Assembly (NCBI GenBank): GCA_021730905.1
Contig: JAKFYK010000104.1
Coordinates: 1-40,293 of the forward strand
Direction of reading: 5' to 3'
Length of the DNA stretch: 40,293 nt
DNA from: Betaproteobacteria bacterium
GTDB lineage: Bacteria > Pseudomonadota > Gammaproteobacteria > Burkholderiales > SG8-41
Made by a program: the position numbers and the translations under genes
Part shown: positions 31,751 through 39,946 of the stretch, piece by piece
Layout of the letters: each line of letters opens with the position of its first letter
Numbering within the stretch: position 1 is the first letter of the stretch
The notes under the pieces: generated by a model
Told to the model about the DNA's origin: nothing
Seen by the model: only the letters and a program-made list of their open reading frames with translations
Database searches by the model: none

Positions 31751-33454
31751 ATGAGCGACAAGTCGCAAAACGCTTCGCAACCCAAACCGCACAAACTGAT
31801 TGTCGAAAAAGATGTGTGGATACCGCTGCGCGACGGCGGCCGCCTGTGCGCGGATATTTTTCGGCCAGACACAAAAACCAAAGTGCCGGTGATCGCGAAT
31901 ATCACCGTGTATCAGAAGGACAAGTTGTGGATACCGCCGGCGGATCTCGACGAGAAAGCCAATCCGTACATGAACTGGGAAACGGTGAATCCGGAATGGT
32001 GGTGCCCGCGCGAGTACGCGTGCGTGCGCATCGATTCGCGCGGCTCGGGCAAATCGCCGGGCAAGTGCGAGCCGAGTTCGTATCAGGAGTCTCTGGATTT
32101 TTATGATTGTATCGAATGGATCGCCAAGCGCGACTGGTGCAACGGCAGTGTCGGCACGCTGGGTATTTCGTATCACGCAAGCTCGCAATGGCGCGTGGCG
32201 AATCTGGCGCCGCCGTCGCTGAAAGCGATCATGCCATGGGAAGGGCGCGCCGATCAGTATCGCGACCAGTGTTATCACGGCGGTATTTTCGCGCTGGGCT
32301 TCGTGACCAACTGGGTTGCGACGCACACCGCGCATCATCTGCTGGGCCGACCACGCAGTTTCAATCCGGATTCGTTTCAGCCGGACATGCTCTACCACAT
32401 CATGCGCAACGATCTCGATTCGGAGTGGTGGCGCATGTCGAGCGCGCGCTGGGAGAACATCAAGATGCCGGTGTACAGCGTCGGCAACTGGGGCGGCTTC
32501 TCGCTGCATCTGCGCGGCAACACCGAGGGCTACACGCAGGCAGCGTCGAAGCACAAAAAGCTGCGCATCCACACCGGCACGCATTTTCATCCGTTTCATT
32601 CCAACGAAGGCCGCGCGGAGCAACTGCGCTGGTTCGACCATTGGCTGAAAGGCATCGACACCGGCATCATAGACGAACCACCGGTAAAGCTCGAAATCCG
32701 CACCGGCGGCAGCAAAAAGCCGTACCCGTTCCGTACTGAAAACGAGTGGCCGCTGGCGCGCACTGACTGGAAGAAGGTTTATCTGAAAATCGAGCGCGAA
32801 CAGAGCCACGACGAAACGGCGATCGAAGGCACACTGACTTGCGATGTGCCTGCGACCGAAGCCAGCGTGAGTTATCCGGCGAGTGGTTCGACCGCGGCAG
32901 GCGTAGCATCGGGTTCGTCGCTTTCCACCACGCACGGTGGCGCGGGACGACTCGGCGTTTCGTTCGAGAGCGATGCTATGCCGGAAGACAGCGAGATCAC
33001 CGGTCCGCTGGTGCTGAATATCTGGGTGTCGAGCACCTCGGAAGATATGGACATCATGTGCACGCTGCGCAACATCGGCCCCGATGGCAAGGACGTGTGG
33101 GAAGTCGGCCAGCACGGCGGCCCGGTGCCGCTGACCAAAGGCTGGCTGCGCGCGTCGCACCGCAAGCTCGACCCGGTGAAATCGACGCCATACCGTCCGT
33201 TTCATCCGCACAACGAACGCTGGTGGCTGGAGCCGAACAAGCCGGTGGAATGCCAGATCGAAATCTGGCCGACCTGCATCGTGCTGAAGAAGGGCCACAA
33301 GCTGCGGCTCGATGTGCAGCCGCGCGACGGCATCGGCGCTGCACCGTATACGCACTATCACTGCGACTACAACGCGGGCGCTACCAATACGATTTATTCG
33401 GGCGGCGACAAGCAGACGTATATGCTGGTGCCGTTCATTCCGGCGAAGGGCTGA
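31751..33454 (+). CDS. CocE/NonD-family hydrolase (X-Pro dipeptidyl-peptidase-like)
   Basis: A 567-residue serine hydrolase of the CocE/NonD group. The N-terminal part is an alpha/beta hydrolase: DVWIPLRDGGRLCADIFRP, YACVRIDSRGSGKSPG, and the nucleophile S140 in GTLGISYHASSQW. A helical cap follows, and the C-terminal jelly-roll domain carries ITGPLVLNIWVSSTSEDMDI and the final IYSGGDKQTYMLVPF. There is no signal peptide, so it acts in the cytoplasm. Family members cleave esters (cocaine esterase), acylated antibiotics or X-Pro peptides; the substrate here is unknown. GGGAG precedes the ATG. It leads a four-gene cluster with gaps of 8, 39 and 23 bp. Confidence 0.93.
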   Translation: MSDKSQNASQPKPHKLIVEKDVWIPLRDGGRLCADIFRPDTKTKVPVIANITVYQKDKLWIPPADLDEKANPYMNWETVNPEWWCPREYACVRIDSRGSGKSPGKCEPSSYQESLDFYDCIEWIAKRDWCNGSVGTLGISYHASSQWRVANLAPPSLKAIMPWEGRADQYRDQCYHGGIFALGFVTNWVATHTAHHLLGRPRSFNPDSFQPDMLYHIMRNDLDSEWWRMSSARWENIKMPVYSVGNWGGFSLHLRGNTEGYTQAASKHKKLRIHTGTHFHPFHSNEGRAEQLRWFDHWLKGIDTGIIDEPPVKLEIRTGGSKKPYPFRTENEWPLARTDWKKVYLKIEREQSHDETAIEGTLTCDVPATEASVSYPASGSTAAGVASGSSLSTTHGGAGRLGVSFESDAMPEDSEITGPLVLNIWVSSTSEDMDIMCTLRNIGPDGKDVWEVGQHGGPVPLTKGWLRASHRKLDPVKSTPYRPFHPHNERWWLEPNKPVECQIEIWPTCIVLKKGHKLRLDVQPRDGIGAAPYTHYHCDYNAGATNTIYSGGDKQTYMLVPFIPAKG

Positions 33455-33462
33455 GAGGAAGC

Positions 33463-34221
33463 GTGACCGCCGCGCGCAAGCGCACCGCATTCGTTACCGG
33501 GGCCACGCAGGGCCTGGGCGCGGCGCTTGCGTTGCGTCTGGCGCAGGATGGTTACGATGTCGCGGTGTCCGGCACTAGCCTCGGCAATCTTGCGGATACG
33601 GTGTCAGCACTAAAAGCGACCGGGGCGCGCGTGGTTGCGGTGCCGCTGGATTTGCGCTCGCAGGAGAGCACCGAGCAGGCGATGACGCAAGTGATACGCG
33701 AATTCGGCGAACTCGACGTGCTGGTGAACAATGCCGGCATTACCATACGCAAGCTTGCGGTCGACGTGACGCGAGAGGAATGGCAGTCGGTGATGGACAT
33801 CAATCTCGCCGGCACGTTTTTCATGAGCCAGCAGATGGGGCGGCATCTGATCGCGCAGCAGCGCGCGGGCTGCATCATCAACATCGGCTCGACGCACGGA
33901 CTGGTGGGATTCGCGCAGCGTTCGACTTACGGCATTTCCAAGGCGGGCATCTCGCACATGACGCGCATGCTCGCCATCGAATGGGCGGAGCATCGCATCC
34001 GTGTCAACGCCATCGCGCCGGGCACCGTCGATACGCCGTCGCGCGTGACGTTCTTCTCTGCCGATCCCAAGGGATTCAAGGCGATGATCGACCGCGTGCC
34101 GCTGGCGCGCTTGTGCAAAATGGAAGAAGTGGCCGCGATGGTGAGTTACCTCGCGGGCCCGGATGCGGCGTATATTACCGGGCAGACCATGGTGCTTGAC
34201 GGCGGGCTCACCTCTTATTGA
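33463..34221 (+). CDS. Short-chain dehydrogenase/reductase (FabG-like)
   Basis: A 252-residue classical SDR with a GTG start at 33463, preceded by AGAGGAA and 8 bp after the CocE stop. The frame is open much further upstream, but that part is a shadow of the CocE gene. Complete catalytic set: TGATQGLG cofactor motif, NNAG (VNNAGITIRK), the Ser in NIGSTHGLVG, and Tyr-x3-Lys in STYGISKAGI. PGTVDTPSR and VLDGGLTSY complete the fold. It probably oxidises or reduces a hydroxyl/keto group on the product of the CocE-type hydrolase. It differs from the SDR at 27033, which lacks Tyr and Lys. Confidence 0.95.
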   Translation: MTAARKRTAFVTGATQGLGAALALRLAQDGYDVAVSGTSLGNLADTVSALKATGARVVAVPLDLRSQESTEQAMTQVIREFGELDVLVNNAGITIRKLAVDVTREEWQSVMDINLAGTFFMSQQMGRHLIAQQRAGCIINIGSTHGLVGFAQRSTYGISKAGISHMTRMLAIEWAEHRIRVNAIAPGTVDTPSRVTFFSADPKGFKAMIDRVPLARLCKMEEVAAMVSYLAGPDAAYITGQTMVLDGGLTSY

Positions 34222-34260
34222 AATGCAAACGATGTAAACGACAGTGAAAGGACATTCATC

Positions 34261-35658
34261 ATGCTGACCCAGCAACTTGCGAAATTTGTCATCAACACAC
34301 GTGAAACCGATGTGCCCGCTGATGTGCTCGACGGTGCGCGCGATGCGCTGGTCGATACGCTCGGCTGCGCACTGGCCGGCAGCCTCGATGAAGGCTCGGA
34401 GATCGCGCAGCGCTGGGTGCGTGAAACGGGCGCGCGCGCGCAAGCGACCGTGCTCGGCACGCCGCTTTCGACGTCGCCCGCCGAGGCCGCCTTTGCCAAT
34501 GGCCTCGCCGCGCATGCGCTCGATTTCGACGATTCGCTGACCACGCTGCGCGGACATCCGACAGCGCCGATGCTGGGTGCGGGTTTGGCGGTGGGTGAAG
34601 CGGCGAGCGCATCGGGCAAGGCGGTGCTGGCAGCGATTTCGATTGGTCTTGAAGTCGGCGGCAAGATTGGCCCGGCGCTGGGCGCAGGGCATTACATGAA
34701 AGGCTGGCACAGCACCGCGACAGTGGGCGTGTTTTCTGCGACGGCAGTTGCCGCGCGTCTGTGGGGGTTGACGGTTGAGCAACTGCAAACCGCGTGGGGG
34801 ATTGCTGCTTCGGAAGCCTCGGGGCTGATCCGCAATTTCGGCACCATGACCAAGCCGTTTCACGCGGGACACGCAGCGCGCAGTGCGGTGATGGCGGCAT
34901 GGATGGCGAAGCATGGTTTTACCGCCGACACGCACATCTTCGACGGCAAGAACAATTTTTTCAGCACCTATGCCGGCGACGATGCCGTCGCACTGGAAAC
35001 CACGTTGCCCAAGCTCGGCAATCCATGGGAGATGCTGACCCCCGGCATCTACGTCAAGCGCTGGCCGTGCTGTTACTGCAATCACCGGCCGGTGGGCGGC
35101 ATGTTCGAGCTGATCAAGCAGCACAATATCAAGCTCGAAGAAGTGACCAAGGTGCGCATCGGCTTTTTGCCGGGTGCCGACACGCCGCTGATCCATCGAG
35201 ACCCGCACACCGGGCTCGAAGGCAAATTCAGCATGGAATACAACGCGGCCGTGGCGCTGCACGACGGTAAGCTCACCATGGAAACATTCACCGATGCCAT
35301 GGTGCAGCGGCCGGAAATTCGCGCAGTGATGCCGAAGATCGAGCGCTTTTACATACCCGACGAGAAATTTTATTCGGGCGTCACCGGTTACAACGATATT
35401 GAGATCATCACCACGCGCGGCACTTACAAGCTGCACATCGACCGCGTGCCGGGGTCGCCGCAATGGCCGATGACGCCGGCCGACCGCGCGGAGAAGTTTC
35501 TCGACTGCGCGGGCCGCGTGCTGGGCAGCGCGGGCGCGAAGCGGTTGTTTGAAACCGCTGAGCGTTGCGGGCAGCTTGCAAACATTGCCGAACTCGCGCG
35601 TGCCACCGTGCCTGCTGAAACGCGGGCGGCCGGGGCATCGGCAAAAGCCGTGGTATAA
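34261..35658 (+). CDS. MmgE/PrpD-family protein (second copy)
   Basis: A 465-residue MmgE/PrpD-superfamily protein. The domain-1 signature is H85-A-L-D88-F-D-D91, followed by RGHPTAPMLGAGLAVGEA. The middle has TMTKPFHAGHAARSAVMAAW, TADTHIFDGKNNFFSTYAGD and YVKRWPCCYCNHRPVGGMFE. The C-terminal lid domain ends in EKFLDCAGRVLG. It is only distantly similar to the copy at 8865-10253, so the two probably act on different carboxylates. The second has its own start with AAAGGA upstream. prpB and prpC are absent. In context it would dehydrate, decarboxylate or epimerise an acid made by the preceding hydrolase and SDR; that is inference. Confidence 0.93.
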   Translation: MLTQQLAKFVINTRETDVPADVLDGARDALVDTLGCALAGSLDEGSEIAQRWVRETGARAQATVLGTPLSTSPAEAAFANGLAAHALDFDDSLTTLRGHPTAPMLGAGLAVGEAASASGKAVLAAISIGLEVGGKIGPALGAGHYMKGWHSTATVGVFSATAVAARLWGLTVEQLQTAWGIAASEASGLIRNFGTMTKPFHAGHAARSAVMAAWMAKHGFTADTHIFDGKNNFFSTYAGDDAVALETTLPKLGNPWEMLTPGIYVKRWPCCYCNHRPVGGMFELIKQHNIKLEEVTKVRIGFLPGADTPLIHRDPHTGLEGKFSMEYNAAVALHDGKLTMETFTDAMVQRPEIRAVMPKIERFYIPDEKFYSGVTGYNDIEIITTRGTYKLHIDRVPGSPQWPMTPADRAEKFLDCAGRVLGSAGAKRLFETAERCGQLANIAELARATVPAETRAAGASAKAVV

Positions 35659-35681
35659 ATGTTTTTTTCGGAGGGGACGCT

Positions 35682-36830
35682 ATGGCTAGACTTTTCAACT
35701 GGCTTTTGTTGCTGCTGCCCATGACGGCAATGGGTGCGAACGGCGCGACCAAAGGCGACCTCTTCACGCAGGACTTGTTTGTCGATCACGTGTCCACCGT
35801 GCCGGCGAACGCCGGGCAGAAGGTCGGCATCTTCGTGCGGCAGAAAGTTCTGACTATCAAAAAGGGCCGTGCCGCGCCGGTAGTGCTGTTCGTCCACGGC
35901 GCCACGGTGCCCGGCGTGCCCGACTACGATCTTGATTTCAAGGGCTACAACTGGATGGCGCATCTGGCGCGCGCCGGTTTCAACACCTACAGCATGGATC
36001 ACACCGGCTATGGCGGCTCGCCCAAGCCGATGATGGACGATCCCTGCAATGTCGATGCGAAATTCCAGAACATCATCATGCAGCGTCCGTTGCAGACTGG
36101 CTGCGCGCCGAACTATCCGCATCAGATGAACACCATACGCGACGACTGGAAGGAAATCGACGCCGTGGTGGATCATCTGCGCAAGATCAACCGCGTGCGG
36201 CGCATCCATATCATCGGCTGGTCCGCGGGCGGGCCGCGCGTTGGCGGTTACATTGCGCAGTACCCGGACAAAATCGAGCGCGCGATGCTGTACGCGCCGA
36301 GTCCGACCATCGCCGGGCCGATTCCCGACAAGCCGGCGGCGGGCGCGCCGATGAGTTTGCAGACGCGCGATGATTTCGAACTGAAGCGCTGGGATCCGGA
36401 TGTGCGTTGCCCGGGGCAGGTCGAACCCGGCGTGCGTGATGCGGTGTGGGCCGAGATCATGAAGTGGGACAAGGTCGGCTCGACCTGGGGACCGGAAGGT
36501 GTCGGCGTGATGCGTGGACGCATCGCCACTGGTTTTGGCTGGACGAAAGAGCTTGCCGCGAAAGTAGTGGCGCCGACGCTGATCGTAGTCGGCGAGTACG
36601 ACCGCCTCAAAGAGCGCCGCACGGTGTTCGAGCAGATCGGTTCCAAGGACAAAGTGTTCATCGACGTCGCATGCGCTTCACACTTCATGGTGTGGGAAAA
36701 ACAGCATCGCGTGCTGCAGGAAACGTCGGTGGCGTGGCTTACGCGCGGAAACGTGAAAGATGTGCGCCGCGGCGAGTTTCGCGTGGATGAAAAAGGCGTG
36801 TATACCCTGGTGGCCGGTAGCAGGAAATAA
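35682..36830 (+). CDS. Secreted alpha/beta hydrolase (paralogue of the gene at 3238)
   Basis: A 382-residue alpha/beta hydrolase with a signal peptide (MARLFNWLLLLLPMTAMGAN). The oxyanion segment is LFVHGAT (residues 69-75) and the nucleophile elbow is canonical, G179-W-S181-A-G183. The acid is probably the Asp in VVGEYDRLKE and the base the His in ACASHFMVWEK. DDPCN, IDAVVDHLR and the C-terminal pattern match the product of 3238-4374, although that copy has Ala at the first elbow position. GGAGGGG precedes the ATG by five bases. It is the last gene of the CocE-SDR-PrpD cluster and the only exported member, followed by a hairpin at 36854-36884. Confidence 0.9.
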   Translation: MARLFNWLLLLLPMTAMGANGATKGDLFTQDLFVDHVSTVPANAGQKVGIFVRQKVLTIKKGRAAPVVLFVHGATVPGVPDYDLDFKGYNWMAHLARAGFNTYSMDHTGYGGSPKPMMDDPCNVDAKFQNIIMQRPLQTGCAPNYPHQMNTIRDDWKEIDAVVDHLRKINRVRRIHIIGWSAGGPRVGGYIAQYPDKIERAMLYAPSPTIAGPIPDKPAAGAPMSLQTRDDFELKRWDPDVRCPGQVEPGVRDAVWAEIMKWDKVGSTWGPEGVGVMRGRIATGFGWTKELAAKVVAPTLIVVGEYDRLKERRTVFEQIGSKDKVFIDVACASHFMVWEKQHRVLQETSVAWLTRGNVKDVRRGEFRVDEKGVYTLVAGSRK

Positions 36831-36853
36831 CAAATAAAAAAATAATTATAAAA

Positions 36854-36884
36854 AAGGCCGGGTGGACATACAAATCCCCCGGCC
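36854..36884. terminator. Hairpin between convergent genes (probable terminator)
   Basis: AGGCCGGG (36854-36861) pairs with CCCGGCCT (36877-36884) around a 15-base loop, flanked by an A-run on the left and GTGCTTTT on the right. It lies between the alpha/beta hydrolase and the convergent Bug gene and could serve both, better for the minus-strand gene because of its T-run on that strand. Confidence 0.75.
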
Positions 36885-36904
36885 TGTGCTTTTCGTGCGC
36901 GCGG

Positions 36905-37888
36905 CTATTCGATTTTGATGTTCGCGGCCTTGATGATGTCGGCGACTTGCGCGCTTTGCTTCTTCAGGTAAGCCCCCATTTCTTCGGCGCGATGATAGTT
37001 TACGTCAAGGCCAACGCTGTTGAGCCTGTCGCGCGCGTCCGTTGCCTGCAGCGCCTTGTCCACGGCAGCGGTAATTTTGTCGACGATCGGCTTGGGAGTG
37101 CCCGCGGACACCATGACACCGATCCACGCCGCGAAGTCGAAGCCGGGCATGTTGGCCGCGACGGCGTAGGTCGGAACGCCGGGCGCCAGCGAACTCGGCT
37201 TCAGTGTCGATATGCCGTAGGCCTTAAGTTTTCCCGAGCGCACATGCGGCATGGTCGCGGGGACCGTTTCGGTCATGTAGTTCACCTGTCCGCTGATCAC
37301 ATCGGTGAGCGCCGGCACGCTGCCTTTGTACGGCACGTGGGTGGCTTTGATGCCGGCGACGCTGTTGAAATATTCCACGGCCAGATGCGCGGCGGCGCCG
37401 GTGCCTGATGATGCATAGGTGTACTTGCCCGGATTGCTTTTTGCGAGCGCGATGAACTCCTTGATGTCTTTGGCGGGAAACGTCGGCGCTGTTACCAGCA
37501 CGTATCCCACGAATCCCGCAATGGCCACCGGCGCCAGATCGCGTGCCGAGACATACGGCGTCTTCTGCAACAGCGGCGATACGGTCACTGGCCCGCTCGA
37601 CGCCGCGAGGATGGTGTAGCCGTCGGGCGTGGCCTTGGCCACGATGTCGGTGCCGATCATACCCCCCGCGCCGGCGCGGTTGTCGGCCACCACCTGATAG
37701 CCAAATATTTCCGAGAGCTTTTGCGCTATCACGCGTCCCACCAGATCGGTTGCCTGTCCCGGCGGCCACGGAATAACCAGGCGCATCGGGCGATTGGGAT
37801 AGTCCTGCTGCGCGAATGCCGTGCTGGAAATCAGCAGTGCCGCGGCCAGTGCCGGTGTGCGTTTGACAAGGGCGAGAAATCGTTTCAC
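36905..37888 (-). CDS. Bug/TctC-family periplasmic solute-binding protein
   Basis: A 327-residue binding protein. The frame is open to 38026, but a GTG at 37888 with GGAGGAG nine bases upstream gives the proper signal peptide (KRFLALVKRTPALAAALLIS, cleavage near AFAQ). Motifs: YPNRPMRLVIPWPPGQATD (PGQ in place of PGG), NRAGAGGMIGTDIVA, TPDGYTILA, THVPYKGSVPALTDVISG, and VPTYAVAANMPGFDF, a variant of the usual TVAEAGVPGYE. It is divergent from another Bug gene at 38050, an unusual back-to-back arrangement. Both promoters are within the 161-bp gap, which contains two adjacent palindromes at 37940-37970. Confidence 0.94.
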   Translation of the reverse strand: MKRFLALVKRTPALAAALLISSTAFAQQDYPNRPMRLVIPWPPGQATDLVGRVIAQKLSEIFGYQVVADNRAGAGGMIGTDIVAKATPDGYTILAASSGPVTVSPLLQKTPYVSARDLAPVAIAGFVGYVLVTAPTFPAKDIKEFIALAKSNPGKYTYASSGTGAAAHLAVEYFNSVAGIKATHVPYKGSVPALTDVISGQVNYMTETVPATMPHVRSGKLKAYGISTLKPSSLAPGVPTYAVAANMPGFDFAAWIGVMVSAGTPKPIVDKITAAVDKALQATDARDRLNSVGLDVNYHRAEEMGAYLKKQSAQVADIIKAANIKIE

Positions 37889-37939
37889 GGTGTCTCCTCC
37901 AGATATTGTTGTACGCGCACTATAACGCAAGCGCGGCAA

Positions 37940-37970
37940 CGGCGTGCACACGCCGCGCGGGTTGCCCGCG
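37940..37970. promoter_or_regulatory. Two adjacent palindromes between divergent Bug genes
   Basis: CGGCGTG-CA-CACGCCG (37940-37955) is immediately followed by CGCGGG-TTG-CCCGCG (37956-37970). Both are perfect inverted repeats and lie near the middle of the 161-bp divergent gap, so one regulator could control both genes. Confidence 0.45.
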
Positions 37971-38049
37971 TGGACGGAAAATCCGCTATGGCGTCCGTTA
38001 ATTTGGCACAATATGCGCAGTTGCAAAATTCGATTACCGGAGAAAGCTC

Positions 38050-39033
38050 ATGATCGTGACCCTGTCCAAATGGGCTCTGGCCGTTGTCGGGGCGTGGCTT
38101 GCCGTGGCGCCGGTCGCGTACGCGCAGAGCACAGCCGCTTATCCCAGCAGGCCGATCCGCATGCTGGTGCCGTTCGCGCCGGGCGGCGGCGCCGACCTGA
38201 TGGCACGGATCCTTACCCCGCGCCTGATGGACAGATTCGGCCAAACGGTCGTGGTGGACAATCGTCCGGCGGCGAGCGGCGTTGTCGCCACCGAACTGAC
38301 CGCGCGCGCCGCGCCCGACGGCTATACCGTGCTGGTGTGCACCAGCAACCATGCCGGATATCCCTGGATGTTCAAGAGTCTGCCGTTTGACATCCGCAAG
38401 GATTTTGAGTTTGTCACGCAGGCCACCATGTCGCCGCTGGTACTGGTGGTGCACCCGTCGGTGCCGGCGAAATCCATGCAGGAATTCATCCAGTATGCGC
38501 GCAACAATCCCGGCAAGATGAACTATGGCTCATCCGGTCCGGGCGGCCCGCCGCATATCGCCGGGGAAATGCTGAAATCGATGGCGAAGATTAATCTTAC
38601 CCATATTGTTTATAAAGGCGTGGCCCCTGCGCTGACCGCACTGCTCGGCAACGAAGTGCAGATGAGCTTTACCAACCTGTTTTCCGGACAGCCGCATATC
38701 CAAGGCGGGCGCCTGCGCGTGCTGGCGGTGACCAGCGACAAGCGTCTGCCGACCGCCCCCGACTGGCCGACGGTGTCTGAGTCGGGCGTGCCTGGCTACG
38801 AGGCGAGCATTTGGTACGGCATGCTGTTGCCGGCGAAGACACCCAAACCGATCGTCGACATATTGCATCGCGAGATCACTGGCATACTCAAACAGCCCGA
38901 CGTATCCAAGACCTTCGTGACGCAGGGCGGGCTGGTCATCGCCAATACTCCAGAGGAGTTTCGCCGTGTTTTCCTGAGCGATGTGGAACGCCTGGGCAAG
39001 GTGATTCAGGCCGCGGGCATTAAGCCCGAATGA
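38050..39033 (+). CDS. Bug/TctC-family periplasmic solute-binding protein
   Basis: A 327-residue binding protein with a signal peptide (hydrophobic WALAVVGAWLAVAPVAYAQS). GGAG lies seven bases before the ATG. Motifs: YPSRPIRMLVPFAPGGGAD, DNRPAASGVVATELT (the usual GAGG is AASG), APDGYTVLV, HIVYKGVAPALTALLGNEV and WPTVSESGVPGYEAS. It is followed 31 bp later by a TauD-type dioxygenase on the same strand, so the two may form a uptake-plus-oxidation pair for a carboxylate or sulfonate-like ligand. The divergent neighbour at 36905-37888 is another Bug protein. Confidence 0.95.
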   Translation: MIVTLSKWALAVVGAWLAVAPVAYAQSTAAYPSRPIRMLVPFAPGGGADLMARILTPRLMDRFGQTVVVDNRPAASGVVATELTARAAPDGYTVLVCTSNHAGYPWMFKSLPFDIRKDFEFVTQATMSPLVLVVHPSVPAKSMQEFIQYARNNPGKMNYGSSGPGGPPHIAGEMLKSMAKINLTHIVYKGVAPALTALLGNEVQMSFTNLFSGQPHIQGGRLRVLAVTSDKRLPTAPDWPTVSESGVPGYEASIWYGMLLPAKTPKPIVDILHREITGILKQPDVSKTFVTQGGLVIANTPEEFRRVFLSDVERLGKVIQAAGIKPE

Positions 39034-39064
39034 GGCGTGGCTATTTGTGAGTGGACGCATATAA

Positions 39065-39946
39065 ATGCTTGAAGTCATTCCCAGCGGGAAAATACTCGGC
39101 GCTACCGTCGCGGGGCTAAATCTGGCGCAGCCGCTGAGTGAAGCGAATTTCACAGCCGTGCAAAGTGCGCTCGGCGCGCATGGCGTGCTGCGGTTTCCTA
39201 AACAGCAGTTGACCGCGCAGCAGTTGGTCGATTTCAGTGCGCGCTTCGGCAAACTGGAAATCAACGTTGCGAATTCTTATCAGGAACCCGGTTTGCCGGA
39301 AATCATGATCCTGTCGAATATGCTTGAGAACGGCAAGCCTATCGGCATGTCCGACGCGGGGCAAAGCTGGCATACCGATATGTCGTACAGCCGCACCATT
39401 GCGTTTGCGAACGTGCTTTACGGCATCAAGATTCCGCGGCGCAATGGCAAGACTTTGGGCAACACCGAGTTTTGCAGCATGCACGCAGCGTACGACGGTC
39501 TGCCGGATGAACTCAAGCGGCAGCTCGAGGGCAAAACCGTGCTGCACGACTTCAACAAATTCTGGGAGATGATGCGGCGCGAAAAAGGCAGCACGCGTCC
39601 GCCGCTGACCGAAGCGCAGCGCAAAGCCAAGCCGCCGGTGTCGCATCCGATTTTTCTCACGCATCCGCTGACCGGACGCAAAGTGCTGTACGCAAACCCC
39701 GGCTATTCGATGCGCATCAACGAATTGCCGGAAAAAGAAAGCGACGATCTGCTCGCGTTTTTGTTCGAGCATCAAACGCAGCCCGCGTATCGCTATGCGC
39801 ATGAATGGCACGAAGGCGACCTGATGCTATGGGAAGACATCGGCACCATCCACAACGCCGTCGCGGATTACGGCCCGCACGAGCACCGTCTGATCAAGCG
39901 CTGTCAAGTGATGGCGTCGGTGTTTGGTGATGATTTTGCACAATAA
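39065..39946 (+). CDS. TauD/TfdA-family 2-oxoglutarate/Fe(II) dioxygenase
   Basis: A 293-residue cytoplasmic dioxygenase. The Fe(II) facial triad is H103-x-D105 (SWHTDMSY) and H263 (GTIHNAVADYG), with R275 in HEHRLIKR for the 2-oxoglutarate carboxylate. The N-terminal GATVAGLNLAQPLSEANFTA and GVLRFPKQQLTAQQLVDFSA segments match TauD, TfdA and related enzymes, which hydroxylate a substrate next to a heteroatom so that it falls apart (taurine, 2,4-D and similar). Substrate is unknown; the co-transcribed Bug protein suggests an imported acid. Its stop codon lies inside an AT-rich element (39941-39971). Confidence 0.94.
   Translation: MLEVIPSGKILGATVAGLNLAQPLSEANFTAVQSALGAHGVLRFPKQQLTAQQLVDFSARFGKLEINVANSYQEPGLPEIMILSNMLENGKPIGMSDAGQSWHTDMSYSRTIAFANVLYGIKIPRRNGKTLGNTEFCSMHAAYDGLPDELKRQLEGKTVLHDFNKFWEMMRREKGSTRPPLTEAQRKAKPPVSHPIFLTHPLTGRKVLYANPGYSMRINELPEKESDDLLAFLFEHQTQPAYRYAHEWHEGDLMLWEDIGTIHNAVADYGPHEHRLIKRCQVMASVFGDDFAQ

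Noticed and set aside
32839..33462. N-terminal extension of the SDR at 33463 by about 208 codons
   Set aside because: It overlaps the CocE gene in another frame and carries no family motif; the GTG at 33463 has a ribosome site and gives the normal SDR N-terminus.
31745..33490. A 581-codon open frame on the minus strand opposite the CocE-type gene
   Set aside because: Arg/His/Val-rich product with no recognisable motif, fully antisense to a gene with complete family motifs; typical shadow frame in GC-rich DNA.
33610..35463. A 617-codon minus-strand open frame spanning the SDR and second PrpD gene
   Set aside because: Crosses two real genes on the other strand, has basic low-information composition and no ribosome site.
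8865..35658. Methylcitrate cycle (true prpD) for either MmgE/PrpD gene
   Set aside because: No methylcitrate synthase, methylisocitrate lyase or AcnD/PrpF gene nearby; neighbours are binding proteins, reductases and hydrolases.
36829..36855. A possible further copy of the AT-rich element after the second alpha/beta hydrolase
   Set aside because: Generally AT-rich with a TATTTGTTATTT stretch on the minus strand, but the core and spacing do not hold; it is more likely part of the terminator flank.
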